Part shown: positions 48,671 through 58,206 of the stretch, piece by piece
Numbering within the stretch: position 1 is the first letter of the stretch
Layout: every line of letters begins with the position of its first letter
Assembly (NCBI GenBank): GCA_902779455.1
Contig: CACZBS010000024.1
Location: 62,001 to 126,000, forward strand
Reading direction: 5' to 3'
Source of the DNA: an uncultured Prevotellaceae bacterium
GTDB taxonomy: Bacteria > Bacteroidota > Bacteroidia > Bacteroidales > Bacteroidaceae
Length of the DNA stretch: 64,000 nt
Made by a program: the position numbers and the translations under genes
Notes under the pieces: generated by a model
What the model saw: only the letters and a program-made list of their open reading frames with translations
Databases searched by the model: none
What the model was told of the DNA's origin: nothing

Positions 48671-50590
48671 ATGAACATCATCATGGAAAAGAGAAAACTC
48701 ACACTGCTGACAGCACTGGCACTGACGCTCGGCGCCGGGGCGCAGACTACCTATTTTCAGACTGATTTCGAGGAAGGCATGCCCGAGGGAATGACCTTCT
48801 ACGACGTCGACCAGAATGAGCCATCGACCGACATGAAGGCACTGGGGTTCGCCGTGGGCACGCCCTGGATCGTGAGCACCCCGCAGGGTGAGGACGGCAA
48901 CCACGTGGCAACATCGACGTCGTGGTACAGGAAGGGGGCAACGTCGAACGACTGGATGATACTGCCGGCCGTGACCGTCAGCGACGCGAAGGCGCGGCTG
49001 CGGTGGCGGTCGAGGGCTTCGGATAAGGATTATCGCGATGGGTTCGTGGTTTTGGTTGCGACACAGTCGCAACACACGCAACAGAAGGCGGAGGCGCGGA
49101 CGCAACAGGAGGCGGAGACGCGGACGCTGGAGGCGGCGGAGGCGCAGGAGGAGACGGACGGCGTGCAGACGGGGGATTTCGATATGGAGACGCCGCTGTT
49201 TGCTGTCGGCAAGGAGGAATATACGTGGCAGGAGCATGAGGTCGACCTGTCGGCCTATGTGGGACAGACCATCTACATCGCCTTCGTGAACAACTCGAAA
49301 GACCGCACCATGCTCTACGTCGACGACATCTTCGTGGGCATCCCGTCGACGGTGGGCCTGCAGCTTGACATGGACCACTGCTTCGACCGCTATGGCAACG
49401 TGCAGATCAGCGGCCATGCACTGGCCACCGGCCATGAGACCATCACCTCATTTACCGTTGGCTTCGAACTCGAGGGACAGACCGTCAGCCAGACCTTCGG
49501 CGGCGTCAGCATCGCCCCCGGCCAGCAGATGGCCTTCACCATCGACGAGCCCCTCAACATCGAGCGCAACCGCCAGTATCACTACAACGCCTGGATTGCA
49601 AGCGGCGATGACCGCTCGGACGTGAGCGGCCGCTTCTGGGCCATCCCCTGGAAGCTGGTGTGCGAGGAGGTGACCGGCACGTGGTGTCAGTTCTGCGTGC
49701 GCGGTATCGGCGCCATGAACCAGATGCGCGAGACCGCCCCCGACGGCTTCATCGGCATCGCCATCCACAACGACAACCCTGCATCGAACGTGCCCGACTC
49801 GATGGCCATCGAGGGCGAGAAATACCTGGAATGGGTGATGAAGGAATACGGAATGGGCGGTTTCCCCAACTGTGTGATGAACCGTTCGTCGATGTATCAG
49901 ATCGATCCGGGCAACATACCTTATTATTATGACAACATCCGCGCCTACGACAAATATGAGGCCGGCATCGAGGCCCATGCCTCCTACGACGGCGCGACGG
50001 GCCAGGTGAGCGTCGCGACCGACGTGCTCTTCACCAAAGGCTACGACGAGGCCAACTTCCGCCTGTTCTACGTCGTCATCGAGAACCGCGTCCACCGCAC
50101 GCACGCCGAGACAGGCATCATGAACGACTACTGCGGCTACGACCAGATCAACGCCTACGCCGGCGGCGCACAGGGCAAGTGCTACGGCTTCGAGGACATG
50201 CCCGGCATCCTGAATGCCGACGACATGTGGTACAACGACGTGGCACGCGGCACATGGCCCACCGACGACTTCCGCGGTCTGAAGGACATCATGCCCCGAC
50301 GTATCAGCGAGGGCGACATCTGCAGCCATGAATGCACATTCCCCCTGCCCGCCAAGATCCTGAACATCGAGAACTGCGAGGTGGTGGTGATGCTGCTCGA
50401 CAAGGACGGACGCTACATGAACGCCGACGTGACGCCCATCGGCATTGCCGGTCACGACGGCATCAGCCAGTTGACCGACGAGGCGCCGACCGCCGACCGC
50501 CGCTGCTACGACCTGCAGGGCCGTAAAGCCGGTCGGGTGCTGAAGCGCGGACTTTATGTGCGCGACGGCCGCAAGTTCTTCGTCCGCTGA
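48671..50590 (+). CDS. Exported Omp28-like protein with adhesin J domain and DLQGRR tail
   Basis: 639 residues; an ATG at 48683 (MEKRKLTLLTALALTLGAGAQ) would give a cleaner signal peptide. Residues about 25-215 form a choice-of-anchor-J domain (YFQTDFEEGMPEGMTFYDVD, SNDWMILPAVTVSDAKARLRWRSRA, VDLSAYVGQTIYIAFVNNSKDR). It is interrupted by a low-complexity Gln/Glu/Ala/Arg stretch at about 132-160. The second half is an Omp28-type thioredoxin-like domain with VTGTWCQFCVRGIGAM carrying CxxC. The C-terminus reads CYDLQGRKAGRVLKRGLYVR and ends KFFVR, the T9SS-like short tail. Probably a secreted or surface protein; role unknown. Confidence 0.82.
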   Translation: MNIIMEKRKLTLLTALALTLGAGAQTTYFQTDFEEGMPEGMTFYDVDQNEPSTDMKALGFAVGTPWIVSTPQGEDGNHVATSTSWYRKGATSNDWMILPAVTVSDAKARLRWRSRASDKDYRDGFVVLVATQSQHTQQKAEARTQQEAETRTLEAAEAQEETDGVQTGDFDMETPLFAVGKEEYTWQEHEVDLSAYVGQTIYIAFVNNSKDRTMLYVDDIFVGIPSTVGLQLDMDHCFDRYGNVQISGHALATGHETITSFTVGFELEGQTVSQTFGGVSIAPGQQMAFTIDEPLNIERNRQYHYNAWIASGDDRSDVSGRFWAIPWKLVCEEVTGTWCQFCVRGIGAMNQMRETAPDGFIGIAIHNDNPASNVPDSMAIEGEKYLEWVMKEYGMGGFPNCVMNRSSMYQIDPGNIPYYYDNIRAYDKYEAGIEAHASYDGATGQVSVATDVLFTKGYDEANFRLFYVVIENRVHRTHAETGIMNDYCGYDQINAYAGGAQGKCYGFEDMPGILNADDMWYNDVARGTWPTDDFRGLKDIMPRRISEGDICSHECTFPLPAKILNIENCEVVVMLLDKDGRYMNADVTPIGIAGHDGISQLTDEAPTADRRCYDLQGRKAGRVLKRGLYVRDGRKFFVR

Positions 50591-50603
50591 CCATAGAAAC
50601 CAG

Positions 50604-50687
50604 AATCTGCGTCGCAGACGCATAAAACTGCGACGCAAAATAATAAAACTGTGACGCAGTTTCATGAAACTGCGTCACAGTTTTATT
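50604..50687. repeat. 21-bp-period palindromic array of CTGCGwCGCAG type
   Basis: AAnCTG starts recur at 50604, 50625, 50646 and 50667, exactly 21 bp apart. Each unit holds an 11-bp near-palindrome CTGyGwCrCAG. The last two units together form a perfect 22-bp-arm inverted repeat (50642-50663 and 50666-50687). It lies between convergent genes. A single matching unit (AAACTGCGACGCAG) is at 61596-61609. Confidence 0.8.
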
Positions 50688-50717
50688 TATAGATTACCGT
50701 TGTTCAGGCTTAATATG

Positions 50718-53192
50718 CTATTCAATCCGCCTTTTCGAATAGCTTCCGTCGCGACGCACGATGACCAGCTGTCCGGGCCGCAGCGTGCGGTTGTCGATGC
50801 GACGGCCCTGCAGGTCGTAACAGGCCTGATCGTCAAGTTCAGAAGGCCTCACTCCGCGCACGGCAAGCGTGGGATTGAGCACCACGTAGGCACGCTCGCT
50901 GAAGGCCGAGCCCATGTCGTTGTTCATCGCGCGCACCTCGAAGCAGTAGTCGGCTCCCTTGAGCAGATCGGTGAAGACGCATGAAGGCTCCATCGCCGTG
51001 ACGCTGACGGTGTCGCAGGGAATGAGGACATCTGCAACGTCAGGCATGTCGGTCGAAGCCACGTCGCCCGTGACGCTCAGGGCCTTAGCCTGCGGGAAAT
51101 AGTCGGCCATGTCGGTACCGCGAATGACGACCAGCGTGTCGATGAAAGCCCGCTCCTTCACGCATTCCAGGGTGATGACGGTCTCGGTCGTGCCGCCCTG
51201 GAACGTGGCATAATACTCACGGGCCGTCGAGGCCAAGCGGGTGCGCGCCTCCTGACCGTTGGCGCCGATGCTGAGCACGGGCGTCTTGCCCTGTGCCGAC
51301 TGCACTTTCAGGACGACCGTGAACTCACCGACAGCGGGTCCCCCTCCTTGAGAGGAGTCGAGTGAGGCCAGGTTCAGCTTCGGACTGACGAGCTTTCCGC
51401 TGGCCCCCGCGCTGCCAATCTTGCAGAGTCCGCCGGCCTGATAGACGAGTTCGCCGGTCCATCCCGGCTGCGTCATGTAGTCGTCGAGCTGGTCGGCAAT
51501 GTTAGAGCCGTCGGGCGCACTGACTGAGCCCTTGTCCATTCGCCAGAAGCCCTCACTGACGGCAATGGGCAACTGACTCTCGTGCATCAGCCGGTAGAGG
51601 TTCAGCTCATAGCGCTCAGCACGGTCCACGGGATCCCACTCCGCCGTGAATCCATCCTCTGTAATATGCTGCGCGCGAAGGTTCTGAGGTATCTCCAAAT
51701 GATTGTTCCGATAGTCAAAAGTGACGATTCCATCGACATTGCGGATGTTCGTGATCCACTTGTCGAGCACCTCGCCGGTGTAGGGCAGAGCGGCCGGACG
51801 CGACGTGTCAGTGAACCTGTTGTTAAGTCCGTAGGGATAGAGGTCGCCGCGCTCCGTCTTCCGTTCGGTGACGTAGTCGTAGGCCGCATCATTGTCAGCA
51901 CAGACCAGATAGAAGCGCTGGTGCTGCGAGTCGTTGTTGGCCATGTTCATCGTCCAGAGGACGGGGTCGAAGTCGAGGTGGGTGATCATCATGCCGCTCG
52001 AAGGCAGACACTTGTCCCAGCCCTCCTGCTGGCGGGCCTCCAGGAAGTAGCATTCGTTGGGGGTTGTGGTGGTCAGCACGTAGGCCCGGTTGCCGGTGGC
52101 GATGTGCTCCAGACGGAGGTTGGTCAGCGGGTCGAGCTTCAGCGTGTCGGGCGTCAGCCAGCCCAGCGTGACGCGCTCGAAGGCATTATAGGCCGGGGGC
52201 GTGTGCCCCTGATTGTTGTAGGGACCGTAGTCCATGATGTCGTAAGAGCCCAGCCGGTAGGGCGAGGGCTGTTCGCCGGCCGTGCTGTAGTGGTCGACAA
52301 AACCGAGGACATGGCTGAACTCATGGCAGACGGTGCCGATGCCGGCCGAGTGATGGCCGCCGTTCTCCTGCTCCCACTGCGGATTGCCGAAGAGCTCGGC
52401 CGAACAGGCATAGACGTCGATTTTCTTTCCGTCGAGCTGCAGCGTGAGATACTCGGCGGCCAGCTGCCACTTCTTGGGCCACATGTAGTCGCTGCCTGCA
52501 CCCGACGACTCGCCGTAGCCGGCATAGATGACGTAGACCATGTCCACCTCGCCGTCGTTGTTGTTATCGTAGTCGGCAAAGTTGGTGCCGAACTCATTCT
52601 GCGCCGCGCAGCAGGCATCGATAATCATCTGGCCCGTGCCCTGGTCGGTGCCCGTGCGGAAGTCGTTTTCGCCATAGTAGGCATAGTTCTTGGGCAATTT
52701 GACAGGACCGACCACATCAAACTTGGGGAAGAACGTCTGCATCGACTGGTCGGTGAAGTATTCGGCGGCACAGCCCGTGGCGCCGTCGTCGCTGAATCCC
52801 GTCTCGTTCAACATGCGGTCGTGGAAGGTCTGGTCGAACGCAAACTTCATGTCGTTGAACTCTGCCAGGATGACCAGACAGCGCACCTCACCCGTCGTGG
52901 GGAAACCGTCGATCTGGAAGCGCGTGGTCTTGGGCGATTTCCGAGGGGCATGGCGTTGGGCCGTGGCCACGCTGCGGTCCGTGGCCTCGCGATAGAATCC
53001 GAGTGAATCTTTTTCCAAGGGAGTGCCGTCGAAGGCATAGCACTGGTGGCCGAACTCATCGCCCGTCATCCGGATGGTGATGACGGAACCGTCGGGCTGC
53101 TTCACCTTGATGGGACCTCGCCAGGCGGGCACGGCCTCGGCGGCGAGAGCTGCGAACAGCATGACAGTCAGTAGGAGGATAGTTTTTCTCAT
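50718..53192 (-). CDS. M6-family metalloprotease with DLQGRR tail
   Basis: 824-residue secreted zinc protease of the immune inhibitor A (M6) family. Signal peptide MRKTILLLTVMLFAALAAEA, propeptide region to about residue 95, catalytic domain with the zinc motif VCHEFSHVLGFVDHY (about 288-302), and YDNNNDGEVDMVYVIYAGYGES upstream as in relatives. Fibronectin-like (NLRAQHITEDGFTAEWDPVD) and beta-sandwich domains follow. Residues about 606-619 (DSSQGGGPAVGEF) are probably repeat-encoded. Tail CYDLQGRRIDNRTLRPGQ. Divergent from the 1582-residue adhesin gene, with a shared 207-bp regulatory region. Confidence 0.9.
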   Translation of the reverse strand: MRKTILLLTVMLFAALAAEAVPAWRGPIKVKQPDGSVITIRMTGDEFGHQCYAFDGTPLEKDSLGFYREATDRSVATAQRHAPRKSPKTTRFQIDGFPTTGEVRCLVILAEFNDMKFAFDQTFHDRMLNETGFSDDGATGCAAEYFTDQSMQTFFPKFDVVGPVKLPKNYAYYGENDFRTGTDQGTGQMIIDACCAAQNEFGTNFADYDNNNDGEVDMVYVIYAGYGESSGAGSDYMWPKKWQLAAEYLTLQLDGKKIDVYACSAELFGNPQWEQENGGHHSAGIGTVCHEFSHVLGFVDHYSTAGEQPSPYRLGSYDIMDYGPYNNQGHTPPAYNAFERVTLGWLTPDTLKLDPLTNLRLEHIATGNRAYVLTTTTPNECYFLEARQQEGWDKCLPSSGMMITHLDFDPVLWTMNMANNDSQHQRFYLVCADNDAAYDYVTERKTERGDLYPYGLNNRFTDTSRPAALPYTGEVLDKWITNIRNVDGIVTFDYRNNHLEIPQNLRAQHITEDGFTAEWDPVDRAERYELNLYRLMHESQLPIAVSEGFWRMDKGSVSAPDGSNIADQLDDYMTQPGWTGELVYQAGGLCKIGSAGASGKLVSPKLNLASLDSSQGGGPAVGEFTVVLKVQSAQGKTPVLSIGANGQEARTRLASTAREYYATFQGGTTETVITLECVKERAFIDTLVVIRGTDMADYFPQAKALSVTGDVASTDMPDVADVLIPCDTVSVTAMEPSCVFTDLLKGADYCFEVRAMNNDMGSAFSERAYVVLNPTLAVRGVRPSELDDQACYDLQGRRIDNRTLRPGQLVIVRRDGSYSKRRIE
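51335..51375. repeat. Probable GC-rich repeat within the M6 protease gene
   Basis: GGTCCCCCTCC, TTGAG, AGGAGTCGAGTGAGGCC: a partly self-complementary GC-rich stretch coding for Gly/Ser-rich residues in frame. It resembles the other dispersed repeats only in style, not closely in sequence. Confidence 0.4.
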
Positions 53193-53224
53193 GTTTTACT
53201 TACGGTTTGAAGATTTTCTTTTTG

Positions 53225-53232
53225 CAAAGATA
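53225..53232 (-). promoter_or_regulatory. -7 element of the M6 protease gene
   Basis: TATCTTTG on the minus strand, 32 bp before the ATG at 53192. No good -33 TTTG. Confidence 0.55.
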
Positions 53233-53280
53233 ATAAGTTTCGCGCAAACGCGGGCGAAAAGCCTGCTGGCGAAAGGTCAA

Positions 53281-53299
53281 AAAAGTATAGACAAAAACT
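53281..53299. promoter_or_regulatory. Shared upstream motif, copy 2
   Basis: AAAAGTATAGACAAAAACT, identical to 48579-48597. It stands between the divergent M6 protease and 1582-residue genes, 48 bp from the former's -7 and 51 bp from the latter's. Confidence 0.45.
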
Positions 53300-53350
53300 A
53301 ACAACGCCAAAAAAGTGCGATTTCATCGATGTTCATACCTTATTATTTAA

Positions 53351-53358
53351 TATCTTTG
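53351..53358 (+). promoter_or_regulatory. -7 element of the 1582-residue gene
   Basis: TATCTTTG, 41 bp before the ATG at 53400. The -33 region is poor, in keeping with a promoter that needs an activator. Confidence 0.6.
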
Positions 53359-53399
53359 TAGTGTCGAAATGAATGACGAAACAATAACACATCGAGTCT

Positions 53400-56300
53400 A
53401 TGAAGTACAAACGACTACTCTCAATTTTAGCGGCCGTCATGGTCGTCCTTCTCGGAAGCGGACGACTGTCGGCTCAGGAAGTCAAGCAATGTTATGCCAT
53501 GTTTGAAACCGAGGACGCCCTCACCGGCGAACAGTTTCTGGACGGAAAAGGCATCTACACGTTCGACTTCGACGGACGTCAGATGAACAACGTCAAGAAA
53601 CTGCACGGACTGAACTTCGACCGTCTGACGGGCAGTTGTCTGGTCGACGACGTCTACTACTTCGTCGAGCAAAGCATGACCACCCGGGGCTATCTGTCCA
53701 ACGGTTTCTACAGCTACGACATGGAGACCGGCCAGACGCGCCAGATTGCCAACTACGGCGGCACACTGAACGGCGAGACCATCTCGCACCTGACCTACGA
53801 CTACACCACACGCACCATGTACGGTCTCTACGGACCTCAGAGCGGCAATTATCTGGCAAAGATCGACCTGGAGACGGGCCAGATCACGAAGCTGTCGGAA
53901 CTGCACGTCGAGGAGGTGCCCGAGATTGCCGACCGGCTGAACGAGAACGGCGAACGGATGTACGACGCGACGTTCCGCAACAACTTCTCGTCGCTGGCCT
54001 GCAACTACGACGGCGACCTCTACGGACTGGAGTACTGGGGCGGCCTCTATCGCATCAACAAGGAGAGCGGCGACTGCACCTACATCGGCCAACTCGACGA
54101 CATGGTCGAGGATGCTTTCATGTATGCCGGCAACTGCCTGTTCTTCGACAACGACACCGAACGGCTCTACCTGCGCGGCTACAGCTACGACTGGACGAAG
54201 CGCAACGGCGTCGTCTATATCCACGAAATCGAGCCGAAGACGGCTCACGTGACGCGTCTGCAGGAATGGACGCGGAGCGAGGACGATGACGCCTTCTACA
54301 TGTTCGACGGCATCTACGTGCCCTTCCTTGCCGCCGAGGCTTCGGCTCCGGCCAAGGCCACCGACGTGGTCATCACGGCCGGTGCCGATGGTGCGCTGAC
54401 GGCAACGCTCGAATGGAATAACCCGTCGAAGACCTACGCCCGCGGCGGCACGCTGGAGGACCTGTCCAGTGTGGTGGTCTATCGCAACGGTGTGGAAATC
54501 TGGCGCAACGACAAGCCCGTCATCGGCGGTCATGAGACGTTCACCGACCAGCTGGAACGTCGTGGATTCTACGACTACCGCATCGTGGGCTTCAACGAGA
54601 TGGGCAAGGGCGACCGCTACAACACTTCGCTCTTCGTCGGCGAGGGCGACCCCGTGGCCGTCGGCGACCTGACAGTGAAGGAGGAGGGCTACGGCGCACG
54701 CCTCACGTGGAAAGCCCCGACGAAGGGTAAGTTCGACGCATGGATCAACACGTCGAAACTGGTCTACGACATCGTGCGTCAGCCTGGCGACGTCAGGGTG
54801 GCCGAAGGTGTCGCCGAGTGCACCTATCTCGACGAGAGCATGCCCGAGTTCGAACGCTACACCTACGAGGTGACACCGCGCACCGACTATACCGGCATCA
54901 GCGCCACCTCAGAGGAGGTGCTGGCCGGTCCGAGCTTCACGATTCCCGCCTCGTTCCCGCTGCGCGACTATCAGAAGTTCCTGCTCTGGAAGACCATCGA
55001 TGCCAATGGCAACTGGTACACATGGAACATGAACACCGGCGTGGGCGAGGGTGTCTTCGTGCGCTATGAGAACGACGGCTATCCCGCCGCCGACTGGCTC
55101 ATCTCGCCCCGCGTGGCCTTCAAGAAAGACCAGCACTACAAGCTGACGTTCGAGGCCGTGACAGGCTCGAAGCTCATCCGCGAGACGCTGGCCATCGCCT
55201 GGGGCGAAGGCCAGACGATTGAGAAGCAGGACAGCCTGACGCAGTTTGAGATTCTGCACGACGGTCCGCAGACGCTGCGCGTCAACCTGCCCGTGCTCAC
55301 TGCCGACAAGGACATGAACATCGCCTTCTTCCTGCGCTCCTACGTTGCAGGCTATCAGCTGCTGCTGCGCGATGTGGTCATCGACGAGGACCATGAGGGC
55401 TACATCGAAGGCACGGTGACCAATCAGGAGGGCCAGCCCGTCGTGGGCGCCACGGTTCGTGCGGCCAACGGCAAATATCAGGCACAGACCGACGAGAAAG
55501 GCTACTACAAACTGAACTACCTGCCCGCCGGCAAATACACCGTGCAGGTGATTTGCCTGGGCTATCAGAACAAGACGCAGTCAAACATCGTGGTCAACGA
55601 ACTGGCGACGACCCAGCAGGACATCCAGATGACGGCCCTGCCCACCTTCGCCGTCAGCGGTCGTGTCATCGACGTGGCTGAGGAGGCCGTGGCCGGTGCC
55701 GAGGTGAACGTCTCAGGCTACAACACCTACACGACGACGACCGACGAGCACGGCGGCTTCACCCTGCCTGCCGTCTTCCGCAGCAACAACTACAGCATCT
55801 CGATCTCCAAGGTCGGATACGTCAACTACACGCAGATGATGGCTGTCAGCGCCGACGTCGACCTGGGCATCATCACCATCGCCGACGACGTGAAGGCTCC
55901 GAAGGGCGTCCAGCTCACGGCTGACGACGAAGAGGCGACCATCGCCTGGCGCGCTCCGTTCGGCACGCCGCAACTCTTCCGCATCGACGACGGCGGCTAC
56001 ACCACGTCGATCGGTCAGAACGGCGCTCCGCTGACGCGTGTCTTCGGCGTCATCAACCGCACACCGGCCACGGTCTACGGCGTGGACTTCCTTGTCTCGT
56101 CGGCAGCCGGCGACCAGAAGGAGCAGGTGCTGCTGCGCCTCATCGACCTCGACGCCTCGGGCATGCCCAATGGGCGCGTGCTCTTCGAGGGCTGGGTGCC
56201 CTGCAACGACGGTGCCTGGAGCAGCTACACCCTGCGCACCCCGGTTGATGCCCCCAACGGCTACTACACCGCCCTGTCGCATGAAGGCTGGCTGGGTCTG

Positions 56301-58148
56301 GCCATCGACGGCACCGGCGGCGATGCCGAGCAATATCCCTTCGTGCCGAACGTGAACTGCTTCGGCGAATACACCACTGGCGAATACTACTTCCTCGACG
56401 CGCAGTCGAACGAGCAGCTGCACCACAACTTCTGCATCCGCACCTGGGCCGACCCGTACGACATCGACTCAGCATCCCCCATGCCCGCCAAAACGTTTGC
56501 ATTTGAAAACGACCTCAACGCAACCGAAGCACCAGCTCTTGAGGCAATCACCACCCAGCCAATAGAAACCCTGTCGGGGGCCGTAGAGGGGGCTGCAAGC
56601 TTAAAGTTCATGTCGCCCATCTTCCGTACAGTCCAGGACCGCGTGCGCTACAACGTCTATCGCATGACCACGGCCAACACAGCCAACGAGAGCGAGTGGA
56701 CACTGCTCTCCGAAGGACAGAAGGAACAGAGCTACAGTGACGCCGAATGGAAGTCGCTGCCGCAGGGCACCTATCGCTATGCCGTGAAGGCAGTCTACAC
56801 GGGCGACAAGCTGTCGGCTCCCGTCCACACCGACTCCATCGGCCGCAACATGCTGACGCAGGTGCGGGTGAACCTCTCGACCAACACGCCCGACGACGAG
56901 TCGTGGGGCACGAAGGTGGTCTTAGCCTCCAGCAACGGCCACGTCTATGAGGCCGAGGCCGAAGACCTGGGCTACGTGGAGTTTGCCGACGTCTGGAAGG
57001 GACAGTACACGCTGACGCTGAAGCAGGACGGCTTCATCGGCATCAACGAGACGCTCGACCTGACCACCGAGAACAGCTATGAGCTGACCTACCGGCTGGA
57101 AGAGAACCGCGTGCAGCCCTTCAACCTGATGGTTGAGGACGTCGACGGCACGCAGATGGCCGAGAAGCGCTTCATCTGGAACTTCCCCGACATGTTTGTC
57201 GAGGACTTTGAGGAGCACGAGGACTTCGTCATCAACTCGCCGGGCGCCATCGGCTGGCAGTACATCGACGGCGACGGCGGCGCCACGGGCGGTTTCTCGG
57301 GCTACGACTGGAGCGGCATGTTCCAGCCCATGGCCTTCATCATCTTCAACCCCTACGCCGCCAAGACCATCGACGGCGATGGCAGCATCGGCGAATACTT
57401 CGCATCGCTGCGCGCCCGTTCGGGTCAGAAGTGCTTGCAGTCGTGGGCATCCTACGGCGTGCCTAACGACGACTGGTTCATCACGCCACGCCTCTACTTC
57501 AATCGTCCGTTCAAGTATCGTTTCTGGGCACAGAGCTACGACTCCTCGGGCTATCCGGAGCAGATTGAGGTGCGCTACTCGACCACCGGTACCGAGAAGG
57601 ACGACTTCACCGGAACGGTCATGGACGTGACCAAAGTGGGAAGCTTCAATCAGACGGGCTATCAGTTCTTCGAGGTCGACGTGCCAGCCGAGGCCAAATA
57701 TGTGGCCATCCACCACGTCAGCGACCAGCAGCGCGTGCTCAGCATCGACGACGTCTCGTTCGGCTATGCTGAAGCCCTCGACGGCACTGCCACTTCGCGC
57801 CGACTGTCGAAGGGTCTGCGCCGCAAGTCGCCCGCCCTGGAAGGTCAGTATGAGGTCTATCTGGACGGCGTGAAGGTGGCCGACACGGACGAGACCAACT
57901 ATGTCTTCGCCCACTTGACACCCGGCACTCACACAGCCGGCGTGCTGGCCTCCTACACGAGCGGCAAGACCGCCATGTCGACCATCGAGTTCGAGAGCAC
58001 CGCCGTCGACGGCATCGTTCAGACGAGCGTCCGCCAGTCGTCAGCCGGCAGGTTCTACGACTTGCAGGGCCGCCGCGTGGCTCAGCCCGGCAAGGGCGTG
58101 TATATCGTCACTAACGACCACACGACGGTGAAGTCCGTGCGCAAGTAA
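53400..58148 (+). CDS. Giant exported adhesin-like protein (1582 residues)
   Basis: Signal peptide MKYKRLLSILAAVMVVLLGS. Residues about 27-315 are propeller-like repeats (GIYTFDFDGRQM, GFYSYDMETGQTRQIANYGG, LYRINKESGDCTYIG). Then fibronectin III-like domains (about 320-510), a choice-of-anchor-J domain (about 520-660, TWNMNTGVGEG, YPAADWLISPRVAFKKDQHYKLTFE), two carboxypeptidase-regulatory-like domains (about 668-830, GTVTNQEGQPVVGATVRA and GRVIDVAEEAVAGAEVNV), further beta domains, a second J domain (about 1340-1480), and the tail FYDLQGRRVAQPGKGVYIV. Residues about 1054-1067 (PIETLSGAVEGAAS) are repeat-encoded. A paralogue starts at 61636. Binding to host or plant polymers is inferred only from the domain types. 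Confidence 0.87.
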   Translation: MKYKRLLSILAAVMVVLLGSGRLSAQEVKQCYAMFETEDALTGEQFLDGKGIYTFDFDGRQMNNVKKLHGLNFDRLTGSCLVDDVYYFVEQSMTTRGYLSNGFYSYDMETGQTRQIANYGGTLNGETISHLTYDYTTRTMYGLYGPQSGNYLAKIDLETGQITKLSELHVEEVPEIADRLNENGERMYDATFRNNFSSLACNYDGDLYGLEYWGGLYRINKESGDCTYIGQLDDMVEDAFMYAGNCLFFDNDTERLYLRGYSYDWTKRNGVVYIHEIEPKTAHVTRLQEWTRSEDDDAFYMFDGIYVPFLAAEASAPAKATDVVITAGADGALTATLEWNNPSKTYARGGTLEDLSSVVVYRNGVEIWRNDKPVIGGHETFTDQLERRGFYDYRIVGFNEMGKGDRYNTSLFVGEGDPVAVGDLTVKEEGYGARLTWKAPTKGKFDAWINTSKLVYDIVRQPGDVRVAEGVAECTYLDESMPEFERYTYEVTPRTDYTGISATSEEVLAGPSFTIPASFPLRDYQKFLLWKTIDANGNWYTWNMNTGVGEGVFVRYENDGYPAADWLISPRVAFKKDQHYKLTFEAVTGSKLIRETLAIAWGEGQTIEKQDSLTQFEILHDGPQTLRVNLPVLTADKDMNIAFFLRSYVAGYQLLLRDVVIDEDHEGYIEGTVTNQEGQPVVGATVRAANGKYQAQTDEKGYYKLNYLPAGKYTVQVICLGYQNKTQSNIVVNELATTQQDIQMTALPTFAVSGRVIDVAEEAVAGAEVNVSGYNTYTTTTDEHGGFTLPAVFRSNNYSISISKVGYVNYTQMMAVSADVDLGIITIADDVKAPKGVQLTADDEEATIAWRAPFGTPQLFRIDDGGYTTSIGQNGAPLTRVFGVINRTPATVYGVDFLVSSAAGDQKEQVLLRLIDLDASGMPNGRVLFEGWVPCNDGAWSSYTLRTPVDAPNGYYTALSHEGWLGLAIDGTGGDAEQYPFVPNVNCFGEYTTGEYYFLDAQSNEQLHHNFCIRTWADPYDIDSASPMPAKTFAFENDLNATEAPALEAITTQPIETLSGAVEGAASLKFMSPIFRTVQDRVRYNVYRMTTANTANESEWTLLSEGQKEQSYSDAEWKSLPQGTYRYAVKAVYTGDKLSAPVHTDSIGRNMLTQVRVNLSTNTPDDESWGTKVVLASSNGHVYEAEAEDLGYVEFADVWKGQYTLTLKQDGFIGINETLDLTTENSYELTYRLEENRVQPFNLMVEDVDGTQMAEKRFIWNFPDMFVEDFEEHEDFVINSPGAIGWQYIDGDGGATGGFSGYDWSGMFQPMAFIIFNPYAAKTIDGDGSIGEYFASLRARSGQKCLQSWASYGVPNDDWFITPRLYFNRPFKYRFWAQSYDSSGYPEQIEVRYSTTGTEKDDFTGTVMDVTKVGSFNQTGYQFFEVDVPAEAKYVAIHHVSDQQRVLSIDDVSFGYAEALDGTATSRRLSKGLRRKSPALEGQYEVYLDGVKVADTDETNYVFAHLTPGTHTAGVLASYTSGKTAMSTIEFESTAVDGIVQTSVRQSSAGRFYDLQGRRVAQPGKGVYIVTNDHTTVKSVRK
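56561..56600. repeat. GC-rich repeat inserted in frame in the 1582-residue gene
   Basis: Shares ATAGAA-CCC and TCGGGGGCCGTAG with 11714-11738 in argS. The two copies are read in the same frame, giving PIETLSGAVEGAAS here and TIEAPSGAVGGALS in ArgRS. Confidence 0.65.
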
Positions 58149-58206
58149 TCCCCCCCCCTACACACGCTCGAATCCCTTATTATTAACCCAATAAAAACAA
58201 ATGCTT

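Noticed and set aside
50604-50687. CRISPR-like repeat
   Set aside because: 21-bp contiguous units with no spacers; better seen as a palindromic array or terminator.
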